64,000 nt of DNA. Origin: Streptomyces sp. WMMC940. Lineage in GTDB: Bacteria > Actinomycetota > Actinomycetes > Streptomycetales > Streptomycetaceae. The DNA is taken from contig NZ_JAPZBC010000001.1 of assembly GCF_027460265.1 (NCBI RefSeq), forward strand, positions 5,994,001 to 6,058,000, given 5' to 3'. The translations under genes and the position numbers were made by a program. This document shows, piece after piece, positions 1 through 8,922 of the stretch; positions within the stretch are counted from its first letter, which is position 1, and the number at the start of each line of letters is the position of its first letter. The notes beneath the pieces were generated by a model, which ran no database searches, was not told the DNA's origin, and was given only the letters and a program-made list of their open reading frames with translations.

Positions 1-1184
1 TTGTTCTCCGGGTCGACCGAGCGGAAGTCGTAGGCCGGACCGCCGGCGGCGACGATCGCCTCCGTGAACTTGCGGACGGTCTGGTCCGCGGCGACCACGC
101 CGTCGTTCGTCGCACCCGTGTTGTCCTGGATCTCCTCCAGGGCGATGATGTCCGGCGTGGCGAGGTTCTCGACGACGGCCCGGGCCAGGGCGTCGAACTT
201 CTCCTGCGGGTCGGACGGGTCCAGGTTCTCCACGTTGTACGTGGCCACGGACAGTTCACCGCGGCGCTCCTGGCGGGCGCGCTCGCGCTCCAGGCCGCGG
301 TCCTTCACCGTGCCGAGGGTGCGGGCCGTGATGGTGTAGCCGCCGAACTGGTTGAAGTCCAGCGGGCCCTCGGTCGTCCCGGACAGCACGTCACCGACGT
401 TCGCCTTCGGGAACGGCTGCTGAGAGATCGGCACCAGCGACTGGATCTGCAGCCGGCCGGTGTTCTGGGAGTCGTACGAGCCGTAGCGGGTTCCGCCGCG
501 CACGGTGCGGTTCTCCCACGGCTTCACCGTGACCCACAGCTCCGAGTACGGGTCGGTGGCCCCGACGACGCGCGAGGAGCCGATCCGGACGTTGCTGCCC
601 TCCAGGGACTCGTAGTAGTCCAGGGCGTACGCGCGGGGCCGCAGCGGCAGCGCGTTGATGCTGTTCCCGGCCGCGGGGTCGCCCTCGGGCGCGTACGCCG
701 ACGGCACGGAGCGGGCGGTGATCCTCACCGGCGCGGGCAGTTCGTTCCCGGAGGAGGCCACGGTGATCGTCGGCTTGGAGATCTGGGTGATCGACTGGTT
801 GCCGGAGTTGAGGCCCCCGGGGACGTACTCGCCGACCGTGCCCGAGACCTTGACCGCGTCGCCGGTGGCGACCGTGGGGGTGGAGCCCGTGAAGACGAAG
901 ATTCCCTCGCTGGTGGCGGGGTCGGCGTCGGCCTGGGGGTCCTGGATCCAGAATCCGCGGGAGGAGCCGTACGTGCGGACACCGATGACGATGCCCTCGA
1001 CGTCGGTGACCTGGCGGCCGACGAGCGGGGACGTACGGGTCGTGCCCTGGATGTCGTGAATGCGGACCCCCGGGTCCGCGTTCTCGGTATCGGCGGCGGC
1101 CGAGGAGGAACCGGCGAGCAGGCCGGCGGCCAGTGCGGAGGCCACGACGGCTGCGACGGCGGCAGATCTCGGTATGGAAGGCAT
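1..1184 (-). CDS. Secreted endonuclease/exonuclease/phosphatase-family nuclease, C-terminus beyond window
   Basis: The gene runs off the left edge; about 394 residues are visible. The ATG at 1184 opens an Ala-rich signal peptide of about 30 residues ending near GSSSAAA. Residues about 35-200 resemble the OB-fold/lamin-tail-like domain found in extracellular nucleases of the ExeM/NucH type (IHDIQG, WIQDPQAD). The metal-dependent EEP nuclease domain starts near residue 305 with SVATYNVENL and includes the Mg-binding Glu in ALEEIQDNTGA. Inference: an exported DNase or phosphodiesterase. The catalytic His/Asp residues would lie outside the window, so activity cannot be judged here. Confidence 0.85.
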   Translation of the reverse strand, partial: MPSIPRSAAVAAVVASALAAGLLAGSSSAAADTENADPGVRIHDIQGTTRTSPLVGRQVTDVEGIVIGVRTYGSSRGFWIQDPQADADPATSEGIFVFTGSTPTVATGDAVKVSGTVGEYVPGGLNSGNQSITQISKPTITVASSGNELPAPVRITARSVPSAYAPEGDPAAGNSINALPLRPRAYALDYYESLEGSNVRIGSSRVVGATDPYSELWVTVKPWENRTVRGGTRYGSYDSQNTGRLQIQSLVPISQQPFPKANVGDVLSGTTEGPLDFNQFGGYTITARTLGTVKDRGLERERARQERRGELSVATYNVENLDPSDPQEKFDALARAVVENLATPDIIALEEIQDNTGATNDGVVAADQTVRKFTEAIVAAGGPAYDFRSVDPEN

Positions 1185-1394
1185 CAGGGAACTCCGGTGT
1201 GAGGGTTGAGGGGTGGCATGTGGGACCACTGATGGATCTACGCGCGTCAATGTCTTGTGTGGATGCGTGAGTTGTCAAGAGGTGCCGGGTGTACGGGGGT
1301 TGACGGGTACATGAATCGGAAGGCATCGGGCGAATTGCGTCTACGCTGGGGGCCGCCACGAGCCGGATCGCCCACAGTCGAGGAGAGCCCCCAG

Positions 1395-2849
1395 ATGCCA
1401 GCAGACCGCCCCGCCGGACGCCGTGCCCTGCCGCCCGTGCGACTGCACTCGGACGCGGAACTGGCGCGGGACGCGCTGGGCGCGCCCCTGCTCGCCCGGG
1501 CCGTCCGGCTGGCGCGCTGGGCCGGGCCGGAGACCAGGGTCGGTGCGGGCGGCGAGCTCGCCGACGAGCAACTCGCTCCGGCAGCCGAGGTGTTGGGGCT
1601 GCCGGCGGACGAGGACGGCCGGGCGTACGCCAGCGAGGCATGGCGGATCGCCGTGGACACCGGGCTCGTCGAGGTCACGGATCCGGAGGACGACAGCGCC
1701 GAGTTCGGCACGGTCACCGCCGGCGGCGCGCTGCCGCTGGTCACCGGCGGCAGCCCGCAGGACGTGCTCGCGCTCTGGCAGGACGCCTTCGACGCGGTCT
1801 ACGCCGACGCCATCGCCCCCGTGCTGGAGGATCCGGACGCGATCATCGGCCCGGACGGCGGGATCGACTTCGATGCGCTCGGCTGGGACCCCGAGGCCGA
1901 GACGGAGTTCCTCGACGGCGTCCTCGGCAATCTCTACCTGCTGACGGCCATGGGGACCGGAGCGGTGGAGGGACAGGTTCCGCTGCCGGCCCTCGCCGCG
2001 TCGATGATCGTGCCGGACGACATGCGGGAGCCCACCGACGCCGTGCTGGAGCAGGTCTCCGACGCGATGATGCGCCTCGACGACCAGTTCCGGGTGCTGG
2101 AGCCGATCGGGCTGGTGGAGTACCGGCCGGTCGACGAGGCACTGATGGTCGAGGAGGGCGCCGAGCCCGCGCTCCCGGGCGTCGAGGAGGACGTCTCGCG
2201 CTACGGGCTGGTGAAGCTCACCCCGCTCGGACTGCACGGCGTCAGGAACCGGTTGATCGAGGGCGGGGAGTCGGTTCCGGCCGTCGGCGACCTCGCCGAC
2301 AAGGACGCGGACGCGCTGCTCGACGGCGTGGCGTACTACCCCGACGGAGCGGCGCGGGCGGAGACCGAGCGGTGGCTCGGCGCCCGTGCCCCGCTGCAGG
2401 CCGCCCGTGAGCTGCTCGCCGCCGCGCGGGGCGACGACCCCGGCGCGCCGCTGCGCCGTCTGCGCTGCCAGCAGGCGCTCGCGCTCGCCGGCCCCGAGGC
2501 GGAACCGGCGGTCCGGGACGTCCTGGACGACCGCGAACTCGGCGGCCTCGCCCGAGTCTGGCTCGCCGAGCGCGGCGCACCGGACGTACCGCCGCCGCCG
2601 GAGGCCATGGTCTTCTGGCTTGCCGTCGACACCATCGCGGCCCAGCTCGACGCCGAGGGCGACCTGGCGGAAGTCCAGGACCTGATCGTGGGCCTCGTGG
2701 GTCAGCACGGCGGCTTCTTCGACGCGGTCTGGCGCGTCGACCACCCCGCCACGGTCGACGTCCTCGACGCGATGGGCCGTCTCCACCCCGACAAGAAGAC
2801 GGCGAAGGACGCCCGCAAGGCGGCGTTCAAGGCCCGCTCCCGCGGCTGA
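1395..2849 (+). CDS. Hypothetical HEAT-like repeat protein
   Basis: 484 residues, no signal peptide or membrane segment. The ATG at 1395 is preceded by AGGAG seven bases upstream. The protein is acidic and Ala/Leu/Glu-rich. The N-terminal half looks like winged-helix/helical segments (residues about 25-90 and 210-280), and the C-terminal 200 residues are short paired helices of HEAT or Armadillo type. It is a divergent paralog of the protein at 35543-36925: both begin with an ARAVRLARWA / DAVRIARWA block and end with a WLAVDT / WLWVDT block followed by VDVLDAMGRLHP / VQVLVALAAAHP. No enzymatic motif is visible and the function is unknown. Confidence 0.8.
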   Translation: MPADRPAGRRALPPVRLHSDAELARDALGAPLLARAVRLARWAGPETRVGAGGELADEQLAPAAEVLGLPADEDGRAYASEAWRIAVDTGLVEVTDPEDDSAEFGTVTAGGALPLVTGGSPQDVLALWQDAFDAVYADAIAPVLEDPDAIIGPDGGIDFDALGWDPEAETEFLDGVLGNLYLLTAMGTGAVEGQVPLPALAASMIVPDDMREPTDAVLEQVSDAMMRLDDQFRVLEPIGLVEYRPVDEALMVEEGAEPALPGVEEDVSRYGLVKLTPLGLHGVRNRLIEGGESVPAVGDLADKDADALLDGVAYYPDGAARAETERWLGARAPLQAARELLAAARGDDPGAPLRRLRCQQALALAGPEAEPAVRDVLDDRELGGLARVWLAERGAPDVPPPPEAMVFWLAVDTIAAQLDAEGDLAEVQDLIVGLVGQHGGFFDAVWRVDHPATVDVLDAMGRLHPDKKTAKDARKAAFKARSRG

Positions 2850-3306
2850 CACCGCGTCCGCGACGCCGGCGGTGGTACCGCGTCCGCGCTGCGGCCCGGT
2901 ACCGCGCCGCGGACGCGCTCGTGGTGGGCGTCGTGCCTCCGCGCGCGGCCGGTCGTTGGAGGCCGGTCCTCCGCGGGCCCGGGTGCGTGGGACGCCGGGC
3001 CGGTGGGGTACTGGTTGGTGCGGGGCGCCCGCCCGCGCGGGGCGCCGGTTGCCGCTTCCCCGTCGTACGCCCGCGAGGAGAGCACCGCGGTCACTTCGTT
3101 GTCATCGAGAACCCGACCGCAGCCGTCCTTGATCTCGGGAGGCCCTGCATGCGGAGACCCCTCAGCCACCGCCGACCGGCACACCTTCGGCGGACTGACG
3201 GACGCGGCTTTCCGGATGGTGCCGCTGCTGGAGGCCGGTCGGGACGCGGACCGGCCGTGGGCGGCGGGTTGAACCGGGAGCGGGGGGAGGGCACATACTG
3301 CAGGCG
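2850..3306. other. Intergenic region, no confident gene
   Basis: 457 bases. A 10-bp inverted repeat (CGCGTCCGCG at 2879-2888 with CGCGGACGCG at 2908-2917) may terminate the upstream gene. A plus-strand reading frame ending at 3272 looks coding-like over its last 30 or so residues (HTFGGLTDAAFRMVPLLEAG) but has no clear start and could be a gene remnant. A CATACT hexamer at 3294-3299 lies seven bases before the next start codon. Confidence 0.4.
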
Positions 3307-3534
3307 ATGACTGAATCTGCCGGTTCCCGGCGTCACCTGCCCACCAGTCCCTTCCACCGCCCCACCCAGCCCGCCCCGCCGATCGAGCACTTCGACGTCG
3401 GAGACCGGGTGTCGCACGACCAGTTCGGACTCGGAAGAGTCACCGGAATCGAGGGCGCCGACGCCGTCCTCGTCGACTTCTCAGGGCGACAAGGGAGGAT
3501 CCTCAGCCCCTTCACGAAACTGACCAAACTCTGA
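3307..3534 (+). CDS. Small conserved protein with UvrD-tail/Tudor-like motif
   Basis: 75 residues. Residues about 28-75 hold the pattern VGDRVSHDQFGLGRVT...VDFSG, a small beta-barrel motif resembling the C-terminal tail of UvrD/PcrA helicases and CarD-type RNA polymerase-interacting domains. The basic, Ser/Pro-rich N-terminus is probably disordered. ATG 3307 lies exactly seven bases after a CATACT -10-like element, which suggests a leaderless transcript. Likely a nucleic-acid- or RNA-polymerase-associated small protein; exact role unknown. Confidence 0.75.
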   Translation: MTESAGSRRHLPTSPFHRPTQPAPPIEHFDVGDRVSHDQFGLGRVTGIEGADAVLVDFSGRQGRILSPFTKLTKL

Positions 3535-3652
3535 CGCAGCGGGCCCTGGGCCGCCGCCGCACCGGCGGCGGCCGGGCTTCGCCCGACGGTCGTGATCAGT
3601 GCGACCGGTGCCGTCGGTACGGCGCCTTGCGGTCCACCTGACGCGGCACGCC

Positions 3653-4846
3653 CTAAAGCGCTTGGGCGGCGGGCTTGACCATGCCCCGGACCGTGCGGGA
3701 CTTCACGAACTCGCCCATCGCCGTCATCTCCCATTCGCCCGAGTACTGGCGGATGAGCTTCGCCATCATCACCCCGGTCTGCGGTTCGGCGCTGGTGAGG
3801 TCGAAGCGGACGAGCTCCTCGCCCGAGGCGGCGTCGATCAGCCGGCAGTACGCCTTCGCGACCTCGGTGAACTTCTGGCCGGAGAAGGAGTTCACCGTGA
3901 AGACCAGCCCCGTGGCGTCGGCGGGGAGCCTGCCCAGGTCCACGACGATCACCTCGTCGTCTCCCGCGCCCTCCCCGGTCAGATTGTCGCCGGAGTGCTT
4001 GATCGCGCCGTTCAGGATCGACAGCTTGCCGAAGTAGCAGCTGTCGAGGTGGTTGCGCTGCGGGCCGTACGCGATCACGGAGGCGTCCAGGTCGATGTCC
4101 CGGCCGCGGTAGGCGGGCTCCCAGCCGAGGCCCATCTTGACCTGGGAGAGCAGCGGGCGGCCGCCCTTGACCAGGGAGACGGTCTGGTTCTTCTGGAGAC
4201 TGACCCGGCCCTTGTCGAGGTTGATCTTGCCGGAGCCGGCCGGGGCCGCGGACGGGGCGGGTGCCGCGGGGGCCTGCGCCGGGGGTGCGGCCGCCGCCGG
4301 GGCGGGGGCCGGGGAGGGCACCGCAGCGGGTGCGGCGGCCGGTTCCTCGTCGACCGAGACGCCGAAGTCGGTGGCGATGCCGGCCAGCCCGTTCGCGTAC
4401 CCCTGGCCGACGGCTCGGGCCTTCCACGCCCCGTTCCGCAGGTAGATCTCCACGACGACCAGGGCGGTCTCCGCGCCCAGACGCGGCGGGGTGAAGGTCG
4501 CCAGCGCCGTGCCGCCGTCGGCGTCGCGGATCGTGGCGGTGGGCTCGATGCCCTGGAAGGTCTGCCCCGCGGCGTCCGGGCTGGCGGTGACGACGATCCT
4601 CTCGATTCCGGCCGGAACCGCCGTGGTGTCGACGACGATCGCGTCCGGTGCGGAGCCGCCGCCCGACCGGTACGTCACTCCGGGGCCGGAGGGCTGGTTG
4701 TAGAAGATGAAGTCGTCGTCTGAGCGCACCTTGCCGTCGGCGGTGAGCAGCAGGCCCGATACGTCGAGCCGCACCGGGGCGGCGACGTCCACCGCCACGC
4801 GGGCGGCGGCCAGGGGGATGTTCGAGCCGGGGGTCATAGCTGTCAT
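3653..4846 (-). CDS. TerD-family protein with two TerD domains
   Basis: 397 residues. An N-terminal TerD-like domain (about residues 10-165, with DDFIFYNQPSGPG) is joined by a Pro/Ala linker (about 168-205) to a second TerD domain (about 210-390, with GLGWEP, IDLDASV and DDEVIVVDL). The acidic residues typical of TerD calcium sites are present in the second domain (LTGEGAGDDE). Single-domain TerD proteins are about 190 residues, so this is a tandem fusion of the TerF/stress type. TerD proteins are linked to tellurite resistance, stress and differentiation in Streptomyces. A second in-frame ATG lies at 4836; neither start has a strong ribosome-binding site. Confidence 0.88.
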   Translation of the reverse strand: MTAMTPGSNIPLAAARVAVDVAAPVRLDVSGLLLTADGKVRSDDDFIFYNQPSGPGVTYRSGGGSAPDAIVVDTTAVPAGIERIVVTASPDAAGQTFQGIEPTATIRDADGGTALATFTPPRLGAETALVVVEIYLRNGAWKARAVGQGYANGLAGIATDFGVSVDEEPAAAPAAVPSPAPAPAAAAPPAQAPAAPAPSAAPAGSGKINLDKGRVSLQKNQTVSLVKGGRPLLSQVKMGLGWEPAYRGRDIDLDASVIAYGPQRNHLDSCYFGKLSILNGAIKHSGDNLTGEGAGDDEVIVVDLGRLPADATGLVFTVNSFSGQKFTEVAKAYCRLIDAASGEELVRFDLTSAEPQTGVMMAKLIRQYSGEWEMTAMGEFVKSRTVRGMVKPAAQAL

Positions 4847-5304
4847 GACTGGGGTAACGAGCGAGGTCGCTTTGCCGTTCCCTTACCTTCGGCCGAATCG
4901 GTACGGACGGCGGACTGGGCCCGGTGCTCCGGCTCCCCCCGCTCAGTGCGGCCGGCGGTGGCTCGGCCATGAACGGCCCGCCCGGACTTCGGTCCAGCGG
5001 GGCCGACGCGGCGCCCCGCACCGGCCCGCGAGGTACCCGGCAGCGGTCCCGCCAGGGCCGCGCCCGCATCGTGAGCAGCGGGAGGGCGGCCGGCGGTCCG
5101 AACCCGTCCGCGGCGTCACCCCGATGCCGGAGACCGGCTGTGACCTCCCCCCGGGCCTCCGTCGGAGGTGGGTCCCGCCGCTCCCGGCGGTCCAGTCGGG
5201 TAACGCCGTGGTCAAGTGACGTGGCGAAAACCTGAAGGGCCCTCCCGGCGGGCACAATCCAGCCGTCCGACACGCGTGGAACCGTCACCCGCCGAGGAGA
5301 GCCC
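4847..5304. other. Divergent intergenic region between terD-like gene and purine permease
   Basis: 458 bases between two divergent genes. It must hold both promoters. The ribosome-binding site of the downstream permease (GAGGAGAG) is at its right end. No reading frame here shows convincing coding character, and no strong hairpin was seen. Confidence 0.4.
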
Positions 5305-6726
5305 ATGCCGGAAACACCAGCGCGGAACGCCTTCGACCGCTACTTCCGCGTCTCCGAACGGGGGTCGACGGTCGCCCGCGAAGTGCGGGGCGGTATCGCC
5401 ACGTTCTTCACCATGGCCTACATCCTCGTGCTCAACCCGATCATCCTCGGCAGCGCCCAGGACAAGTTCGGCAACCAGCTGTCCACTCCCCAGTTGGTCA
5501 CCGTCACCGCCCTGGTGGCCGCCGTGATGACGGTGATCATGGGCGTCGGCGGCAACGTGCCGATCGCCGTCGCGGCCGGCCTCGGCCTCAACGCCCTCGT
5601 CGCCTACCAGATCGCGCCGCTGATGAGCTGGCCCGACGCGATGGGCCTCGTGGTGATCGAGGGCATCGTCATCTCCGTCCTCGTCATCACCGGGCTGCGC
5701 GAGGCGATCATGCACGCCATCCCGCAGCAGCTGAAACAGGCCATCAGCGTCGGCATCGGGATGTTCATCGCCTTCGTCGGGTTCGTCGACGCGGGCTTCG
5801 CGACCCGCATCCCCGGCGAGACGGGGACCGTGCCCGTCCAGCTCGGCGCCACGGGCCATCTCTCCGGATGGCCGGTGCTCGTCTTCTGCCTGGGTGTGCT
5901 GCTGACCGTCTCCCTGGTGACCCGGAAGGTGCGCGGCGCGATCCTGCTGTCCATCGTCACGATGACCGTCGTCGCCATCGTCGTCGACGCGATCGCCGAC
6001 ATCGCCCCGCCCGCCTGGGGACTGACCGTGCCGTCCGTCCCGGACGACCTGGTGGCCTTCCCGGACTTCGGACTCGTGGGCTCCTTCAGCCTCTTCGGGG
6101 CCTTCGAGCAGGTCAGTGCCGTCACCGTCGTCCTGCTGGTGTTCACCCTCGTTCTCAGCGACTTCTTCGACACCATGGGCACCGTCGTCGGCGTCTCCAA
6201 CGAGGCCGGGCTGCTCGACGAGAAGGGCGACGTCCCCAACCTGGGGCGGATCCTGCTCATCGACGGCGCGGCCGCGACCGCGGGCGGTCTGGCCTCGGCC
6301 TCCTCCGCGACGTCCTACGTCGAGTCCGCCGCCGGTGTCGGCGAGGGCGCCCGCACGGGTTTCGCCAACCTGGTCACGGGCGCGCTCTTCGGCCTGGCCC
6401 TGCTGCTCACGCCGCTCGCCACGATGGTGCCCGCCCAGGCGGCGGCACCCGCCCTGGTGGTGGTCGGCTTCCTGCTGATGACCCAGGTGCGGTACATCGA
6501 CTGGCTGTCGTACGAGATCGCCATCCCCGCGTTCCTGACCATCGCCGTGATGCCGTTCACGTACTCCATCACCAACGGCATCGGCGCGGGTTTCATCGCC
6601 TACGTCGTCCTCAGGACGGTGCTGGGCAAGGCGAGGGAGGTGCACGCGCTGCTGTGGGTCACGGCGGCCCTGTTCGTCGTGTACTTCGCGATCGACCCGA
6701 TCGAGCAGCTGATCGGCCTCAGGTAG
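5305..6726 (+). CDS. NCS2-family adenine/guanine/hypoxanthine permease (AzgA-like)
   Basis: 473 residues with 12-14 hydrophobic segments. The opening GGIATFFTMAYILVLNP and the NVPIAVAAGLGLNALVAY block are hallmarks of the AzgA/PbuG/GhxP branch of nucleobase:cation symporters. The DFFDTMGT motif and the ATSYVESAAGVGEGARTG block are also conserved there. Start ATG 5305 follows GAGGAGA. Role: proton-coupled uptake of purine bases across the cytoplasmic membrane. The 3' end overlaps the convergent membrane-protein gene by eight bases. Confidence 0.95.
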   Translation: MPETPARNAFDRYFRVSERGSTVAREVRGGIATFFTMAYILVLNPIILGSAQDKFGNQLSTPQLVTVTALVAAVMTVIMGVGGNVPIAVAAGLGLNALVAYQIAPLMSWPDAMGLVVIEGIVISVLVITGLREAIMHAIPQQLKQAISVGIGMFIAFVGFVDAGFATRIPGETGTVPVQLGATGHLSGWPVLVFCLGVLLTVSLVTRKVRGAILLSIVTMTVVAIVVDAIADIAPPAWGLTVPSVPDDLVAFPDFGLVGSFSLFGAFEQVSAVTVVLLVFTLVLSDFFDTMGTVVGVSNEAGLLDEKGDVPNLGRILLIDGAAATAGGLASASSATSYVESAAGVGEGARTGFANLVTGALFGLALLLTPLATMVPAQAAAPALVVVGFLLMTQVRYIDWLSYEIAIPAFLTIAVMPFTYSITNGIGAGFIAYVVLRTVLGKAREVHALLWVTAALFVVYFAIDPIEQLIGLR

Positions 6727-7183
6727 CGGCACGCCGTGCGTCGTACCGGAGGGCCAGGCCCGTCGCCAGCGCGCCGAGGCCCTCCCAGAGGCCCACGCCG
6801 AGGAAACCGGCCGGAGCTCGCCCGCCGATCACGGCCAGGATGAAGACGGTGCAGGTCAGCAGGCGGAACGGGACCGTCCAGCGGAAGAAGGGACGCCATT
6901 CGAAGAGCGCGGCCAGGACGTAGTACACGCCCATGTTGAGCGCGGCCATCGAGGACGCGGTCAGAAACACGACCGTGTGGTCCCCCTCCGTCCGTGCCGG
7001 GTCGGGCACCGTCTCGAAGCCCGTCAACGAGAGCAGTGCGTCCGGGGCGACCAGCCCCGTCACGCCCATGGCGGCGGCGAGAAGCCCGAACACGGCCATG
7101 GTCCAGCCGGACAGGGAGCGGGGCAGCGGCTGCACGAAGTCCTCCATGCGCAAGGGAAGTTGACGCGTGAACGACTCTTGCAT
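6719..7183 (-). CDS. Hypothetical four-helix membrane protein
   Basis: 154 residues with four predicted transmembrane helices (about 26-50, 71-92, 100-118, 124-145) and a basic C-terminus (RYDARRAAT). No known catalytic motif; an uncharacterised integral membrane protein. Transcribed in the same direction as the penicillin-binding protein gene 34 bases upstream, so they may be co-transcribed. Its stop overlaps the 3' end of the convergent permease. Confidence 0.75.
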   Translation of the reverse strand: MQESFTRQLPLRMEDFVQPLPRSLSGWTMAVFGLLAAAMGVTGLVAPDALLSLTGFETVPDPARTEGDHTVVFLTASSMAALNMGVYYVLAALFEWRPFFRWTVPFRLLTCTVFILAVIGGRAPAGFLGVGLWEGLGALATGLALRYDARRAAT

Positions 7184-7217
7184 ACCGTGCGCCCCGCTCC
7201 CGGCCGCGCGCGGGGGG

Positions 7218-8663
7218 CTACTTCAGCGCCGCCCGCATCATCTTCTCCGCCACCGGCGCCGCGAGCCCGTTGCCGCTCACCTCGGAGCGGGCCGCCCCGG
7301 AGTCCTCGACGACCACCGCGACCGCCACCTCCCTGCCGTCGGCGGCCTCGGCGTACGAGGTGAACCAGGCGTACGGCGTCCTGCTGTTGTTCTCGCCGTG
7401 CTGGGCCGTGCCCGTCTTTCCGCCGACCTCCACGCCGTCGATCCGGGCGTTGCCGCCCGTGCCGTCCTCGACGACCGTGACCATCGCGCTGCGCAGCTGC
7501 CCGGCCGTCTCCGGGGAGACGATGCGCTCGGTCTCGGAGTCCGAGTACTCCTGCAGCGTGGTCCCGTCCGCGTCCACCACCCTGGACACCATGTGCGGCG
7601 ACGCCAGGAGACCGTCGTTGGCCAGGGCGGCGGACACCACGGCCATCTGCAGGGGAGTGGCTGTGACCTCGAACTGCCCGATGCCCGTCAACGCCGTCTG
7701 GGCATCGTCCATCTTCGTCGGGTACACACTCTCCGCGGCACGCACGGGGACGTCCTGCTCGGAGTCGTTGAAGCCGAACCTCTCCGCCATCGCCCGGACC
7801 TTCTCCTTCCCGAGCTGCTCCGCCATCTTCCCGAAGACGTTGTTGCACGAGTACCGCAGTGCGGTGCGGATCGTGGCGTTCTCGCAGGGCGCGGACGCGT
7901 TCTCGTTGACCAGCACCGTCCGGGTCTGCGGCAGCGTGTAGGGCTGGGGGCTGTCGGTCGGCTCGTCCACGGACGCGTACAGGCCGTCCTCCAGCGCTGC
8001 GGCGGCGACCACGAGCTTGAAGGTCGAGCCGGGCGGCAGCGGCTGCCGGAGGGCCCGGTTGACCAGGGGCTGGTCCTCGTCCCCGGTGAGCCGCTGCCAC
8101 GCCTCGCCGTCCCTGGTCCCGCTGATTCTCGACGGGTCGTACGACGGGGTGCTCACCACCCCGAGGATCCGTCCGGTCCTCGGGTCGACGGCGACCGCGG
8201 CGCCCTTCTTGTCACCGAGCGCCGCGAAACCGGCCTTCTGCACCGCGGGATCGATGGTGGTGAGGACGTCCCCCGGCTGGGCCCGCTCGCCGGTGAGCGC
8301 GTCCAGGGGGTTCTTCAGCCGGTTGTCCGTGCCGTCGAGCACGTCGCCGTGGATGCCCTCGAGCTGTGTGGCCCCGTACGCCTGCGAGCTGTAGCCGGTG
8401 ACGGGTGCGTACAGCGCGCCGTCCGCGTAGGTGCGCTCGTACGCCAGATCGCCTCCCTCCGTCCGCTGCGAGCCGGTGACCGGGGAGCCGGCCACCACGA
8501 TGTCGCCGAGCGGCTGCGCGTACCGCGCGATGGTGTTCCGCCGGTTGTGCTTGTCGTCCGCGAGGGCCTTGGCCTCGTAGCCCTGCACCCAGGTCGCCCG
8601 CAGCAGCAGGGCGAACACCAGGAGCAGGCTGAAGACCGCGGCGCGCCTGATCGTCTTGTTCAT
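7218..8663 (-). CDS. Class B penicillin-binding protein (transpeptidase)
   Basis: 481 residues. A single N-terminal signal-anchor helix (residues about 7-27) is followed by a short dimerisation domain and a transpeptidase domain. The active-site motifs are present: STFK with Ser213, SCN in RYSCNNVFG, and KTG (Lys416) in GGKTGTAQ. It closely resembles the PbpA-type proteins that pair with RodA/FtsW glycosyltransferases in actinobacteria, but no RodA gene is adjacent. Role: peptidoglycan cross-linking outside the membrane. The ATG at 8663 was chosen because the anchor helix begins there; the frame is open further upstream but that part is low-complexity. Confidence 0.93.
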   Translation of the reverse strand: MNKTIRRAAVFSLLLVFALLLRATWVQGYEAKALADDKHNRRNTIARYAQPLGDIVVAGSPVTGSQRTEGGDLAYERTYADGALYAPVTGYSSQAYGATQLEGIHGDVLDGTDNRLKNPLDALTGERAQPGDVLTTIDPAVQKAGFAALGDKKGAAVAVDPRTGRILGVVSTPSYDPSRISGTRDGEAWQRLTGDEDQPLVNRALRQPLPPGSTFKLVVAAAALEDGLYASVDEPTDSPQPYTLPQTRTVLVNENASAPCENATIRTALRYSCNNVFGKMAEQLGKEKVRAMAERFGFNDSEQDVPVRAAESVYPTKMDDAQTALTGIGQFEVTATPLQMAVVSAALANDGLLASPHMVSRVVDADGTTLQEYSDSETERIVSPETAGQLRSAMVTVVEDGTGGNARIDGVEVGGKTGTAQHGENNSRTPYAWFTSYAEAADGREVAVAVVVEDSGAARSEVSGNGLAAPVAEKMMRAALK

Positions 8664-8922
8664 CCCGCAGAAGGACGAGCGGTACGGAGAGCTTCGTTCC
8701 GGATCGGCCGGTTTTCTCACCGGATCCTCATCCTCGCGAGGAGCCGCGACGACCCGTCCCGGGGAGTCCGCCCGGCGCGCGGGGTCCGCCTGCCGGGAGT
8801 CCTCCCGCACGCAGGGGTTCGTCCGGGCGCCGGTCCGCGGAGGTCCGCCCGGGCCCCGCGTGCCGTGAGGGCCGCGGGAGTCCCGGCACCCGGCGGCGGC
8901 CCGGAGACGGCCGCCTGCGGCC

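Noticed and set aside
2702..3184. Open minus-strand frame of 160 codons
   Set aside because: Mostly antisense to the HEAT-like gene and its GC-rich 3' flank; low-complexity Arg/Pro composition and no ribosome-binding site.
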